64,000 bases of DNA from Paenibacillus lentus (GCF_003931855.1 NZ_CP034248.1:62001-126000); one strand, 5' to 3'; positions 34,410 to 43,262 are shown, counted from the stretch's first letter. Made by a program: numbers and translations. Notes: generated by a model from the sequence alone, not told the origin.

Positions 34410-37097
34410 TTATTTCCGTCTCTTCTTATTCTCTTTCTTTTTTTGTTCCTTTGCGTTATCAACTTCTTCTAGAATAAATTCTGTTGGTTTATAACCTACA
34501 GGGTATCCATTAGCCTGTCCACCAATACTTGTATTGATCTTTGGATCTAAATCTAGCCACTCAAAAGGCTCTGGATTATTTGTCCAGGTTGTATCAGGCA
34601 CGTGACCTGGGTGTCCTTGATATGGGTTACCATTTTTTTCTGCCCGTTGTTTTTCTTTTTTTGCAGCACGAGAAGCTTCCTGCCTTAGTTTCCCTTTAGT
34701 AGAAACTCTACCTGTTTCTGATATATACCCCTCTTTTAAAGCTCTATTACATCCTTCTACATACTTTTGTGCTTGCGCTTTTTGATCAGGTGTAGCATTT
34801 TTTGATACTTTAACTATAACTGGACCTGACGCTTCATTAACGTCTCCAGCATTCCCCCTACCCCCACGCTTCCCAGAGCCACCACTACCGCCACCGCTGG
34901 TAAAGCCAAAATGGCGGTTAAGGCCAGTAGTAGCCTTGCCCTTGCTCCGCCCCTTGTTCGTGGCGATGGATACCCAGGTGATTGCGGCGCGCATCTTGTC
35001 TCCGCCGATCTGCTCGATGAAGTTGCCGATGAATTCGATCCGGCCTCCGGCTTCCATTGCAGCTTCTATCGCCAGGCTGCGGGTATATTGCATGGCGACC
35101 TGCTGGCCGACGTTAGCCGATGTGCTTACAGCGTGGGCGAGCCTTGGATGGCCAACCGACAGGCGCTGCATGGCATTCTTGATCTTCCCGAGCTGTTCGC
35201 CCAGCCCCAGATTGTTGCCCAGCTTCCGGGCTTTCGTCCACACCTTGCCGAGGTCCTGCCTCATCGGACTTGGCATCATACTGGCGGTCTTCTTCACCGC
35301 CTGGAAGGCATCCACCGCCCGGTCTACGCCCTTCATCAGCTTCTGACCTGCCTTAAACGTTTCGACGCCGCGCTTCACGAACTTGGCCCCGGTCGCCGCC
35401 CATCCGGCAAACGGAATGGCCGCCGCCGCGGACAATGCCGCGTTCGCGTAATCACCACGAGCCAGGTAGATACCTGCGTTCACGAGGTCAGCGATCTCCC
35501 CAAGCCCCGGGATCAGCCCCGCGACATCCAGGCCGACCTGAACCACATCCAGCGCTTTTTCCCAAAAGCTCTTCTTCTTCTCAGGCGGCTCTACTTCGGA
35601 TACAAAAGGCGGCTCCGGTTCCGGCTCCAGATCTTCGACGTATACCGGACTTTTCTGCAATCCCTCCAGCACAATTTCCGTACCCTGGATGTCCGTATCT
35701 CCGTCCATGACAATACTGCTGTCGCCGCACACCAGATAGATTCCAGTCTCCGCTTCGATCTTTATTTCCTTCTCCGATGCAAGCTCCAAATCCTTCTTGC
35801 TTGCCATGATTACTCCAGAGTCGCTCTGAATTAATACACCCGCCTCATCCTCCAAAGAGATGAACAGGCTTCCTTCCGTAGCGGTGAGCGTTAGTTCGCT
35901 GCCCCCGAACTTCATTTCTTTGCCGTAGTTGGTTCCCCAGTACTTCATGCTGGGATCTTCCATCTTCGGCGAAGGCTGGCCTCCTCGGCGGATCGAGCTC
36001 ATGGCGATCGCTTCTTCCTCCCGCGGGCTTGGAAAATACACCTGCACCGAATCTCCCTGCTGCGGCATGCAGTAGAAACCGCTATTGCCCTCGGCGGTGT
36101 AGATCGAAAAATAGGGCAGCCAGCTTGCCTCCTCCTTTGCCTGCTTCCCGTCCACATCCATATGGACGCGTACTTGATCCTTCTGGACGTCGATAATTTT
36201 CCCTTCCAGCGAGGCTCCCGCCAGCGGTGTATTGAGAATTTTGTTCTGCCGGATGCCTCTCTCCGGGCTAAGTATGTATTGATGCCGCAGCTCTCCTCCT
36301 GTAAATTGCGTGATCGCAGAGAAGATAACTAGCTCCTGTCCCGCGAATTCCAGAATATCGCCTAGTGGATACCAGTTCACCAGGTCGACCGCGTAGCGGG
36401 TAAAATCATATGGATGCAAATCCGCAGCTCCATCACCGCGCGCCTCTTCCAGAGCGCTTAAATCACGCTGAATCGTATAAGGGGTATCTTCCGGCAGCGG
36501 ATGAAACCGGCCCACAGGGAGCCCCATCCACAGCTTGGGAGATGCCGCCGCAGTTTCCGCAATGACGACAGCCCCGAATCGTGAAGCTACCCTTTTCAGA
36601 AACTGCCAGTCGGTCTCTTTATACTGCAGCGTAAATTGCCCAATACGCTGATGGCTCATAGCATTATCGATAAAATCCGATCCCGGGTAAGCCGCTAGAA
36701 CCGACTCCACCAGTTCGCTGCATTTCATCTCCCGATTCTGGTAAGAACGGGTTCTGACTTCAACGTCCATCAGGGCCGAGTAGGAAACAGCTGTCAACTC
36801 GACATAGTAAATGCCCCGAACAACGCGAACCGCGATCGTGTCCAGAATCCCCTGGAACAGAGTACGCTTTGTCTTTCCCTGCTCATCCGTCTCTTCCAAC
36901 GCAATTGGGTCCTGACTTCTAGCCTCTTGAATATAACGATCCTTATCTTCCTCCGGCACAATCCCGGTTAACCACAGCTTGGCGTGCTCACCTACGTTCC
37001 GCTCTAGTCGCAGCTCACTGATCTGTTGTATGCGGTAAGGCCACACGAGCCGCACTTGGCCATATCCTGCTGCTGCCTGTGTCGACTCTGCTTGCAC
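34410..37097 (-). CDS. VgrG-like spike with pre-toxin segment and Ntox15-like C-terminal toxin
   Basis: The 895-residue protein has three parts. Residues 1-410 are a VgrG/phage gpD-like spike (TDWQFLKRVASRFGAV, the OB-like YTAEGNSGFYCMPQQGD). Residues 414-746 form a constant pre-toxin region with a beta-helix-like strand block, a Pro/Glu linker, a hydrophobic helical segment near 515-575 (DVAGLIPGLGEIADLV) and a Gly/Ser linker. Residues 747-895 are the toxin, with GHPGHVPDTTW and NTSIGGQANGYPVGYKP; the HxxD and N-(S/T)-S-I-G-x-Q features resemble polymorphic toxin type 15 (Ntox15), a nuclease. The GTG start has AGGAGG seven bases upstream. Toxin identity is moderately certain; modularity is certain. 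Confidence 0.85.
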   Translation of the reverse strand: MQAESTQAAAGYGQVRLVWPYRIQQISELRLERNVGEHAKLWLTGIVPEEDKDRYIQEARSQDPIALEETDEQGKTKRTLFQGILDTIAVRVVRGIYYVELTAVSYSALMDVEVRTRSYQNREMKCSELVESVLAAYPGSDFIDNAMSHQRIGQFTLQYKETDWQFLKRVASRFGAVVIAETAAASPKLWMGLPVGRFHPLPEDTPYTIQRDLSALEEARGDGAADLHPYDFTRYAVDLVNWYPLGDILEFAGQELVIFSAITQFTGGELRHQYILSPERGIRQNKILNTPLAGASLEGKIIDVQKDQVRVHMDVDGKQAKEEASWLPYFSIYTAEGNSGFYCMPQQGDSVQVYFPSPREEEAIAMSSIRRGGQPSPKMEDPSMKYWGTNYGKEMKFGGSELTLTATEGSLFISLEDEAGVLIQSDSGVIMASKKDLELASEKEIKIEAETGIYLVCGDSSIVMDGDTDIQGTEIVLEGLQKSPVYVEDLEPEPEPPFVSEVEPPEKKKSFWEKALDVVQVGLDVAGLIPGLGEIADLVNAGIYLARGDYANAALSAAAAIPFAGWAATGAKFVKRGVETFKAGQKLMKGVDRAVDAFQAVKKTASMMPSPMRQDLGKVWTKARKLGNNLGLGEQLGKIKNAMQRLSVGHPRLAHAVSTSANVGQQVAMQYTRSLAIEAAMEAGGRIEFIGNFIEQIGGDKMRAAITWVSIATNKGRSKGKATTGLNRHFGFTSGGGSGGSGKRGGRGNAGDVNEASGPVIVKVSKNATPDQKAQAQKYVEGCNRALKEGYISETGRVSTKGKLRQEASRAAKKEKQRAEKNGNPYQGHPGHVPDTTWTNNPEPFEWLDLDPKINTSIGGQANGYPVGYKPTEFILEEVDNAKEQKKKENKKRRK
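34858..35854. repeat. constant-region repeat, master copy (997 bp)
   Basis: This part of the VgrG-toxin gene is repeated at 27785-28781 (full length) and 30925-31186 (262 bp). It is GC-rich, while the toxin tips and immunity genes beyond its left end are AT-rich. Confidence 0.92.
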
Positions 37098-37183
37098 ATC
37101 ATTACCTCCTGTCTGTCGCTAAATGATTAGTACAGCTGGTATTCAATTTCAAAAATAAACCCGTTTCCCTCTTCGTCCCTGCC

Positions 37184-37624
37184 TCACCCCACCGATGTTC
37201 CATCGAGCTCCTGGCCATCGTCCTCAATCTGAATGAGTCCACCGTGGATGCAAAAGGTCGTGCAGTTGCTAAGCAACGCTGGCTCCCCTTCAATCAAAAC
37301 ATCTTCCTTGCCCCCAGCCCATTTCTCCAGAATAACGGGAACGCAAGGCGCTTTCTGTAAGCCTTCGATATCCATTTCCCCGTTCTGAACTGCCGGATTC
37401 AGCATGCTGAAGCAGTTGCCAAACGGGATGATATTCACCATAGGCTCAGAATCCGCAACATTCATTTGCGCCTTCTCCTTCAAATGCACGCCATGACACA
37501 GCGGTGTCTTCAGCCGATTCAATTGCGTACCACAGCTGCAGCTTAAGATCGCTCCGGCCACGACATAGCTTTTCTGCTCTCCTCCGTCAGTTTCATTGGT
37601 GGAATATGCACCGACAACTTCCAT
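37184..37624 (-). CDS. DUF4280 (PAAR-like) tip protein
   Basis: The 146-residue protein reads YVVAGAILSCSCGTQLNRLK, then NIIPFGNCFSMLNPAVQ, a group of late cysteines, LLSNCTTFCIHGGLIQI, which is the DUF4280 pattern. DUF4280 proteins are PAAR-like caps that sharpen VgrG-type spikes. It sits directly upstream of the VgrG-toxin gene, with GAGGAG before the ATG. It is the likely tip of the delivered complex. Confidence 0.85.
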   Translation of the reverse strand: MEVVGAYSTNETDGGEQKSYVVAGAILSCSCGTQLNRLKTPLCHGVHLKEKAQMNVADSEPMVNIIPFGNCFSMLNPAVQNGEMDIEGLQKAPCVPVILEKWAGGKEDVLIEGEPALLSNCTTFCIHGGLIQIEDDGQELDGTSVG

Positions 37625-37664
37625 CTTCTAACTCCTCCTCGCTCATTCGCCCTAATTTATTTGC

Positions 37665-38228
37665 TCAACTACCGTAAGTAGCTTCACTGCTTCCAGTCGC
37701 CGCCCGTTCGACGCGCGTTAGCCGGATTCCGTCAAAGTCTCTGCGCAGTATGCTTTCCGCCAGCGCCAGATGAACCAAAATCTGTGTCTCCGCAATACCA
37801 GCCACTTGGAACAGCATCCATGGATTCTGCTGATCCACCTCTACCACGAGACGGCGAAGCGCCCCATCCGGCCGAAACTCACTCTCCGCAGACAAGCAAT
37901 CAACCCGTGGAGGGATCATCAGCCAGTACGTCTGGCTATGCTTGCGCCGAAGATCCAGCAAGCGAACCGCGAAGAACTTCATTTGTGGACAGAACTTCTC
38001 GACTAATAGCTTCAGCCGGGTCGATAACAAAGGCAGAGGATACTCCAAATAATCCGGGTATTGCACCCGTTCTGCCTCCTGGATCGTAAAATTCAAATGG
38101 GCCTCCTGAAGCGCATGACAGCCTTTCTCCGTCAGCATTTCTTTGGTGATCTCCGCAAAAACGCCCACAGGAACAGCCGGGTTATACACACGCTCATCCA
38201 GGCTCAGCTTGTACAAATCAAGCTCCAT
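37665..38228 (-). CDS. Imm11/DUF1629-like protein of the spike operon
   Basis: The 187-residue protein contains PLLSTRLKLLVEKFCPQMKF, FAVRLLDLRRK and DCLSAESEF, a pattern like the Imm11 (DUF1629) group. Being inside the spike operon between the DUF4280 and pentapeptide genes, and conserved in the intact operon, it may be an accessory or adaptor rather than an immunity protein. Its start overlaps the pentapeptide gene end by 11 bases. Confidence 0.55.
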   Translation of the reverse strand: MELDLYKLSLDERVYNPAVPVGVFAEITKEMLTEKGCHALQEAHLNFTIQEAERVQYPDYLEYPLPLLSTRLKLLVEKFCPQMKFFAVRLLDLRRKHSQTYWLMIPPRVDCLSAESEFRPDGALRRLVVEVDQQNPWMLFQVAGIAETQILVHLALAESILRRDFDGIRLTRVERAATGSSEATYGS

Positions 38229-39441
38229 CGAGATTCACCTCTCCCTCGGCTTCCGTGAAATAAGTAAGCAAAGCTCGCCGCGCAGCCAAAGTACTGGAAA
38301 CGGCAATGCTCTCGTCGATGAGCGCTCCCTCCAGAATGGCACCGGTAAAATCGGCATCCTTCAATACCGCATTCGTAAAATCAGCGCCCTGAACATTGGC
38401 CCCAATGAAGCTCGCCCCAGTCAGATTCGCGCCGATAAACCGGGCTCCGCGCAGATTCGCCCCCGTGAAATCGGCATCGGATAAATCCGCCCCGGCAAAA
38501 TTCACACCAATAAACCCGGGAATTTCCCAATCCTCCATGCCTGCCGTGCCGCTCATCCCTTCCACGAGTCTGAAATCCGCCCCTTGCAGCCCGCAATGCT
38601 CGAAGCTGGCTTCATGCAAGTAGGACCCAACAAAATTCGTGCCTGCAAGCAGGCATCTCTCAAAACGCGTGCCGACCAGCATGCATTCCGCCAGCTGGCT
38701 GTCCTTCAACTGCGTATCCTCGAACCGTGCGTAGCGAAAATCCAATTCGCTGTAATCCCCGCCAGTCAAATCCAGCTTGCGGTATACTTCGTAAGCGCAT
38801 TCACACTCTTTGGCCGCCTCGAGCCATTCCCTCACCTCTGCGCTGTCCAAATCCCGCTCGTCCAGCTTATAGACGATTTCGCTGTGGTCCAAATACTCGC
38901 CTACGCGGATTTCAACCACCGCCTCCTTATCGAGCTGGAAGAATTCTTCCAGCCGTACGGCTTCGGGCATCGCCTGGCGGATCAAAGCGACGACATAGCC
39001 ATGAACATAGGCGGCTTCATGCCGCATTTCCCGCTCCACATCCATCTCGCTAATCTGTCCCGCATATTCCCGCCGTCTGGACATGACCGCTTCCTTCCAC
39101 TTCTCCAGCGGCAGATAAGCCCATTTGGCTTCATAACCGCATCTGACGGGCTGGGGGTCCATAAACCAGTTCTCATCCTGCGCTTCCCCTAGATACATCA
39201 TCTTTCCGCTTTGCATTGCTGTCCGCAGCATCGAATAGGTCATATAACCGATCCGTCCCTTCTTCCCCGCAGCCTGAAGCTCCAGCAGCTGCCGGCACCA
39301 GGCCCGAAACGAAGCGATGAACTCCCCGATCAGCTCCAGACGCCAGCCTTGATAAGTCTGTTCCAACTGCTCGAGCATGATCTGCCGCTGCGGACGAATC
39401 ACCTCGTCGCGAAAATGAGCCAGCGCACCTTCATTCCTCAT
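38218..39441 (-). CDS. pentapeptide-repeat protein of the spike operon
   Basis: The 407-residue protein has an alpha-helical N-terminal domain (about 1-235) and C-terminal A(D/N)LXX repeats (about 245-395) such as ADLSDADFTGANLRGARF and GANVQGADFTNAVLKDADF, forming a right-handed quadrilateral beta-helix. AAAGGAG precedes the ATG. Pentapeptide proteins recur beside DUF4280/VgrG genes; a structural, adaptor or loading role is inferred from position. A broken relative lies at 26293-26845. Confidence 0.82.
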   Translation of the reverse strand: MRNEGALAHFRDEVIRPQRQIMLEQLEQTYQGWRLELIGEFIASFRAWCRQLLELQAAGKKGRIGYMTYSMLRTAMQSGKMMYLGEAQDENWFMDPQPVRCGYEAKWAYLPLEKWKEAVMSRRREYAGQISEMDVEREMRHEAAYVHGYVVALIRQAMPEAVRLEEFFQLDKEAVVEIRVGEYLDHSEIVYKLDERDLDSAEVREWLEAAKECECAYEVYRKLDLTGGDYSELDFRYARFEDTQLKDSQLAECMLVGTRFERCLLAGTNFVGSYLHEASFEHCGLQGADFRLVEGMSGTAGMEDWEIPGFIGVNFAGADLSDADFTGANLRGARFIGANLTGASFIGANVQGADFTNAVLKDADFTGAILEGALIDESIAVSSTLAARRALLTYFTEAEGEVNLDGA

Positions 39442-39485
39442 CTTGATCGCTCCTTTCTTGTCCTTCCTGAACTGGGGAACCAGGA

Positions 39486-40913
39486 TTAGTTCGTCTTCAG
39501 CTCCAGTCCCGAGATCACCGTGCGGTCGTCCATTTCGATGGTGCTCGTCTCTTGGCTCGTCAGCGTAATTTTCTCCTTGGCCGAAATCGTAATATTCTGC
39601 TCGGCATTCATCAGAATGTCCTCCTTCGCAACCAGCTTGATTTCCTTGCTGCTGGATATTTCAATGCCGCCGCTCTCGCTTAGACGGATAAATATCTCGC
39701 CATCCTTCCCTGTGATCACCACTTCCTCCGGCGTCATCATCAGCTCCTTGCCAGCGGCTGTCCGGAAATATTTATGATCGGGGTTGCCCAGCTTGTTCGT
39801 CTCACCTTCGTCGGAATTTTGCCGCACCGAGCTGCTGGCCACGCCCTCCTCCTCCCGGTTGCCGGGAAAATAGACGCGCACATGGTCGCCGACCTCAGGC
39901 ATGCAATACCAGCCGCTGTTCCCCTCGGCCGTATATACCGAAGCATACGGAAAGCAATGTGCATCGTTAGCCTGCTGGGTATTGTCAATGGCGAGGTGAA
40001 CTTTGACCGTGTCCTTCTGCACAGCAATGACTTGGCCCTGAATCGAAACGCCAATAATTTGATCATTGTAAAAAGGATTCGGCCGCAGTCCCTCCCGGGA
40101 GCTTAATATATAGCGGTGAGTCAGCTGACCTTGCTTCATTTCCGTCCAAGCCTCGATGACATACAGCAAGGAGCCTTTGAACTGTACGTTGTCCCCAAGC
40201 TGGAACACCCGCTCCGACTCTACCTCGTAATAGATATAGTCGTTCTCCAAGACTTTGGCGCTCGTATTCTGCGTCGTATGGCGATACGGGTCCATTCGCT
40301 TCATCATTTGATAGTGGCTTTCCTGAATAACCCCTTTGATGCTGCCATCCGGCAAGCCGAAGAAGAACTTAGGCTCGTCAAAGACGACCGAAGGAATCAG
40401 CACGGTGCGCAGCCGCGAGGCCAGCCGGGTCAGGAACTGCCAATCCGTCTCCAGGTACTGCATCGTGAACCGCCCGATCGCCCCGCCTCCGGTAGCCTCG
40501 TCGATAATGTCAATGCCCCGGTAAGGCGTTTTGACCACATTCAGCAGGTCGGGATACGTAATGTTTTTGTTCTGGAAGGAACGACTTCTTTTTTTCACAT
40601 CCAGCTCAAAGGTATGCGACACCGCTTCGACTTCCAAATGGTATACGCCCCGGACGGCCTTTACGGCAATGTTCCGCACAATACCGCAAAACAGCGGGGA
40701 CAATGTGCCCTGCTCGTTGCGCTGGCTGATCTTGACGGTGGTTCTGGCATCGCACATGAGCACATAGCTGTCCTTTATCTCCTCAGACACGATGCCCGTA
40801 AATTTCAAACAAGCGTGATCATTCACTTTCTTCACAATTGTCAGCTCCAGCAAATTCACCAGTTCAAACGGGCTGACCACCAGATTGTCATAAGTAAGCG
40901 CGGACTCCGTCAT
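39486..40913 (-). CDS. VgrG-like spike without toxin extension
   Basis: The 475-residue protein aligns along its length with residues 1-480 of the VgrG-toxin: TDWQFLTRLASRL, YRGIDIIDEATGGGAIGRF, VYTAEGNSGWYCMPEVGDHV, then a strand-rich tail (EIKLVAKEDILMNAEQNITI). It has no hydrophobic pre-toxin or tip. A spike trimer may mix this form with the toxin-bearing form. Its ATG overlaps the stop of the upstream gene by four bases. Confidence 0.85.
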   Translation of the reverse strand: MTESALTYDNLVVSPFELVNLLELTIVKKVNDHACLKFTGIVSEEIKDSYVLMCDARTTVKISQRNEQGTLSPLFCGIVRNIAVKAVRGVYHLEVEAVSHTFELDVKKRSRSFQNKNITYPDLLNVVKTPYRGIDIIDEATGGGAIGRFTMQYLETDWQFLTRLASRLRTVLIPSVVFDEPKFFFGLPDGSIKGVIQESHYQMMKRMDPYRHTTQNTSAKVLENDYIYYEVESERVFQLGDNVQFKGSLLYVIEAWTEMKQGQLTHRYILSSREGLRPNPFYNDQIIGVSIQGQVIAVQKDTVKVHLAIDNTQQANDAHCFPYASVYTAEGNSGWYCMPEVGDHVRVYFPGNREEEGVASSSVRQNSDEGETNKLGNPDHKYFRTAAGKELMMTPEEVVITGKDGEIFIRLSESGGIEISSSKEIKLVAKEDILMNAEQNITISAKEKITLTSQETSTIEMDDRTVISGLELKTN

Positions 40914-41584
40914 GCCTCAGCACCTCCCGGTCTCGATCCCCGAAGCTCTGCCGAGACTTCTTCATCCGATAGGCGCAGGGATGCCATCATACTCTTAGCA
41001 ATCGGCCTCCAATCATTCATCTCTTGATCCAGACAGTTGAAGGTACACATAAGCGCTCGCCCCTCAAGGGACATGAAAAACATGAAGTTATAAATGCTCC
41101 CATTCATCACCGGGGTGACGAACTCGCAATATCCGACAGTTGCCTCAGGCGACTGAACGGTGCCGTCTTCGTACCATTTGAGTATTTTTTGCGTTCGGCG
41201 GAGAATCTGCGTAATACCCTGTGTGAATTCTCCAATCTCCTTGTCGCGCACCGGAGTTGCAGTATGGTTGAAGGCGACATTAATCGTGCTAAGCGCGTTG
41301 GTGTAGATCAGCTGGGGCCTGCGCTCCGACGGATACTTCAATGCTGCCATTTGCGGGGTCATCGGCTTGAACATGCTGGGCATTACCAAAGACAACTGAT
41401 CCTCGAACAAAGAGTACCGCTGAAAAGACAGCGTCTCCCGCCCCACCTGCACAAACGGCTGATCCAGCCTCACCTCGACAAAATCCTGCCACGTCATCCC
41501 GACCGCCGCATTCTCCTGCGTCTGCTGCGCTTGCTGGCTTTGCCTTTGCAGCATGGCGATCATCGTTTCATCCAAATGCTTCAC
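40910..41584 (-). CDS. DcrB/DUF1795-like protein, first gene of the spike operon
   Basis: The 224-residue protein has a Gln-rich N-terminus (RQSQQAQQTQENAAVG) and a mixed alpha/beta core with VMPSMFKPM and LSTINVAFNHT resembling the DcrB/PsbP-like fold. DUF1795 (Eag) proteins of this fold are chaperones for transmembrane segments of type VI effectors, and the downstream toxin has such a hydrophobic segment, so a chaperone role is a reasonable inference. The GTG start has AAGGAG upstream. Translation is coupled to the VgrG gene. Confidence 0.5.
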   Translation of the reverse strand: MKHLDETMIAMLQRQSQQAQQTQENAAVGMTWQDFVEVRLDQPFVQVGRETLSFQRYSLFEDQLSLVMPSMFKPMTPQMAALKYPSERRPQLIYTNALSTINVAFNHTATPVRDKEIGEFTQGITQILRRTQKILKWYEDGTVQSPEATVGYCEFVTPVMNGSIYNFMFFMSLEGRALMCTFNCLDQEMNDWRPIAKSMMASLRLSDEEVSAELRGSRPGGAEA

Positions 41585-41701
41585 AAATCTTCGCTCCTTC
41601 CGAGATTGAAAAATTTTGAGACTTTCTATTGTTATCGGAAGAAATAGCTATTTATTTCAATATTTTACCTATAAAAAATATGAAAATTTCCTTCAACATT
41701 A

Positions 41702-41740
41702 AAAGGTCTCAGTCCGATGAAGCTTAGGACTGAGACCTTT
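41702..41740 (-). terminator. terminator of the MATE gene
   Basis: A 14-bp perfect stem (AAAGGTCTCAGTCC/GGACTGAGACCTTT) around 11 bases, with TTTTAATG after it on the minus strand. It separates the MATE gene from the spike operon promoter region (41585-41700). Confidence 0.8.
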
Positions 41741-41852
41741 GGTTTTGTCGATCTGATAGATTTAGGTTGCAGCTGACTGCCGAGGCTTCTCCCGTGCAAT
41801 AAACCAGATCAATGCAAAATTGAAATCATGTACAAGACGGCTGCCTTATCGC

Positions 41853-43262
41853 TTAAGCTTCCGCGCATGCGGATGGATTCCGCAGCACTCCTTCTGGAGC
41901 CAAGCCCCCTTGGAGCTCCGCCTCTTTTCTCCGCAAGAACTTCCGATCCCGCCAGCGGATATAGCAGAAAATGCCTCGAATATATTCATCCGCGATCATG
42001 CAGCCATAGATGGCCGCAATTCCCCAGCCCAGCGAAATTCCAAAAACATAGGAAAGGCCGGTGGCTACGATCCACATCACCGTCAATGAGACAAACATCG
42101 TATATCGTGTATCTCCCACGGCATTCAGTGCGTTTCCCAGTGTCATATTGAGCACCTTGGCCGGCTGCAGTGCGAGATTAAGCCATAGCAGCGATCCGCA
42201 AATAAGCAATATTCCTTCATCCTGCGTAAACAAGCCCAGAATTTTCTTGCCGAATAGAACCAGCAGCCACGTATTGATAATAACTAAAGGAAGGCCCGCT
42301 CCCAGAGATCGGTATACCGCCTTGTACGCCTCTTTGGTTCGACCTGCTCCATAGAGATGCGCAATTTGAATCTGGACGGCAAGCGCGAGCGAGAACCCCA
42401 GCAGGAAGCAGAAGGTTTCCAGCGTGCTCATATATGTCCGCGCTGCCAGCTCCATGGAGCCAAGCGTAGCAATGAAAGAGTAAATGACGAGCTGCGAGAA
42501 TACCCAGCTGCCGGAGTTGACCCCAAGCGGCCAGCCGATGACAAGTACTTCCTTGAACAGTTTGCGGTCGAATAAGGATATATCACGAATCCCGATTCTG
42601 CGTTCGAAGGCGCCTAAGAAAATTACCAGCAGCATGATCGTCGCCAGCAGACGGCTGGTGACGGTGGAAATCGCCACCCCGGTCAAGCCGAGCTGCGGAA
42701 ATCCAAGCTCTCCAAATATAAAACCATAGTTCATGATAATATGGATGATGTTCATCGTTACCGCGATATACATTGGCCCTTTCGTATTGCCGGTGTTGCG
42801 GATCGCCGTGCCCAGCGCAGCCATGAGCGCGGTCAGGATCATTCCTCCGCCGACGATTGAAATGTAAGTCACGGCGAGCGGCATCAGCCCCTCAGGCAGC
42901 TGCAGCATCCTAGCGATTGGGCCCGGAACGGCAATGAGCAGCAGGCTGAGCCCGAGGCCAATAATGGCGGTTACTTTCAGTGAGATAACAGCGACTGTCC
43001 GCGCTTCTTCTTCCCGCCGTGAGCCTAGCTTCTGGGCGATGACGATTCCGGCACCGCTCGCCACCGTGGCAAACAGCGTTGTCAATGCATTGAAGAGCTG
43101 GTTAGAGAAACCGACGACGGCCACGGCGTCATCCGAGATGCGACTCACCATTAACGTATCGACGGCCCCCAGTAGAAATTGCAGGAACATTTCGATAAAG
43201 ATCGGCCAAGCCAGTATCCAAAGCCCGAATTTATCTTTCTCTCTACTCCTATTATTTTTCAT
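41853..43262 (-). CDS. MATE-family efflux transporter
   Basis: The roughly 469-residue protein has 12 predicted membrane helices and MATE features: LAWPIFIEMFLQFLLGAVDT at the first helix, the mid-protein GWPLGVNSGSWVFSQ, and GNTKGPMY in the loop. It exports cationic drugs with sodium or protons. The ATG at 43262 has GGAGG seven bases upstream, better than the upstream start at 43301. An AraC-type regulator is divergent and may control it. Confidence 0.9.
   Translation of the reverse strand: MKNNRSREKDKFGLWILAWPIFIEMFLQFLLGAVDTLMVSRISDDAVAVVGFSNQLFNALTTLFATVASGAGIVIAQKLGSRREEEARTVAVISLKVTAIIGLGLSLLLIAVPGPIARMLQLPEGLMPLAVTYISIVGGGMILTALMAALGTAIRNTGNTKGPMYIAVTMNIIHIIMNYGFIFGELGFPQLGLTGVAISTVTSRLLATIMLLVIFLGAFERRIGIRDISLFDRKLFKEVLVIGWPLGVNSGSWVFSQLVIYSFIATLGSMELAARTYMSTLETFCFLLGFSLALAVQIQIAHLYGAGRTKEAYKAVYRSLGAGLPLVIINTWLLVLFGKKILGLFTQDEGILLICGSLLWLNLALQPAKVLNMTLGNALNAVGDTRYTMFVSLTVMWIVATGLSYVFGISLGWGIAAIYGCMIADEYIRGIFCYIRWRDRKFLRRKEAELQGGLAPEGVLRNPSACAEA

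Noticed and set aside
34911..35834. Long plus-strand ORFs of about 307 codons at 34911-35834 and 27838-28761
   Set aside because: They lie exactly antisense to the GC-rich constant block, appear in both copies because the block is repeated, and have no ribosome-binding site or recognisable protein features.
27424..37097. LXG/type VII toxin or Rhs (YD-repeat) interpretation of the toxin genes
   Set aside because: The N-terminal part is VgrG-like with no LXG domain, and no YD repeats were seen.
40116..41027. Plus-strand ORF of 303 codons antisense to the VgrG gene
   Set aside because: Shadow of the GC-rich VgrG coding frame; composition is Arg/His/Leu-rich as expected for an antisense frame, and no start signal is seen.
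25394..41584. A complete type VI secretion or extracellular contractile injection system
   Set aside because: Only spike, tip and accessory genes are present. No sheath, tube, baseplate, AAA+ or membrane-complex gene was found in the window.
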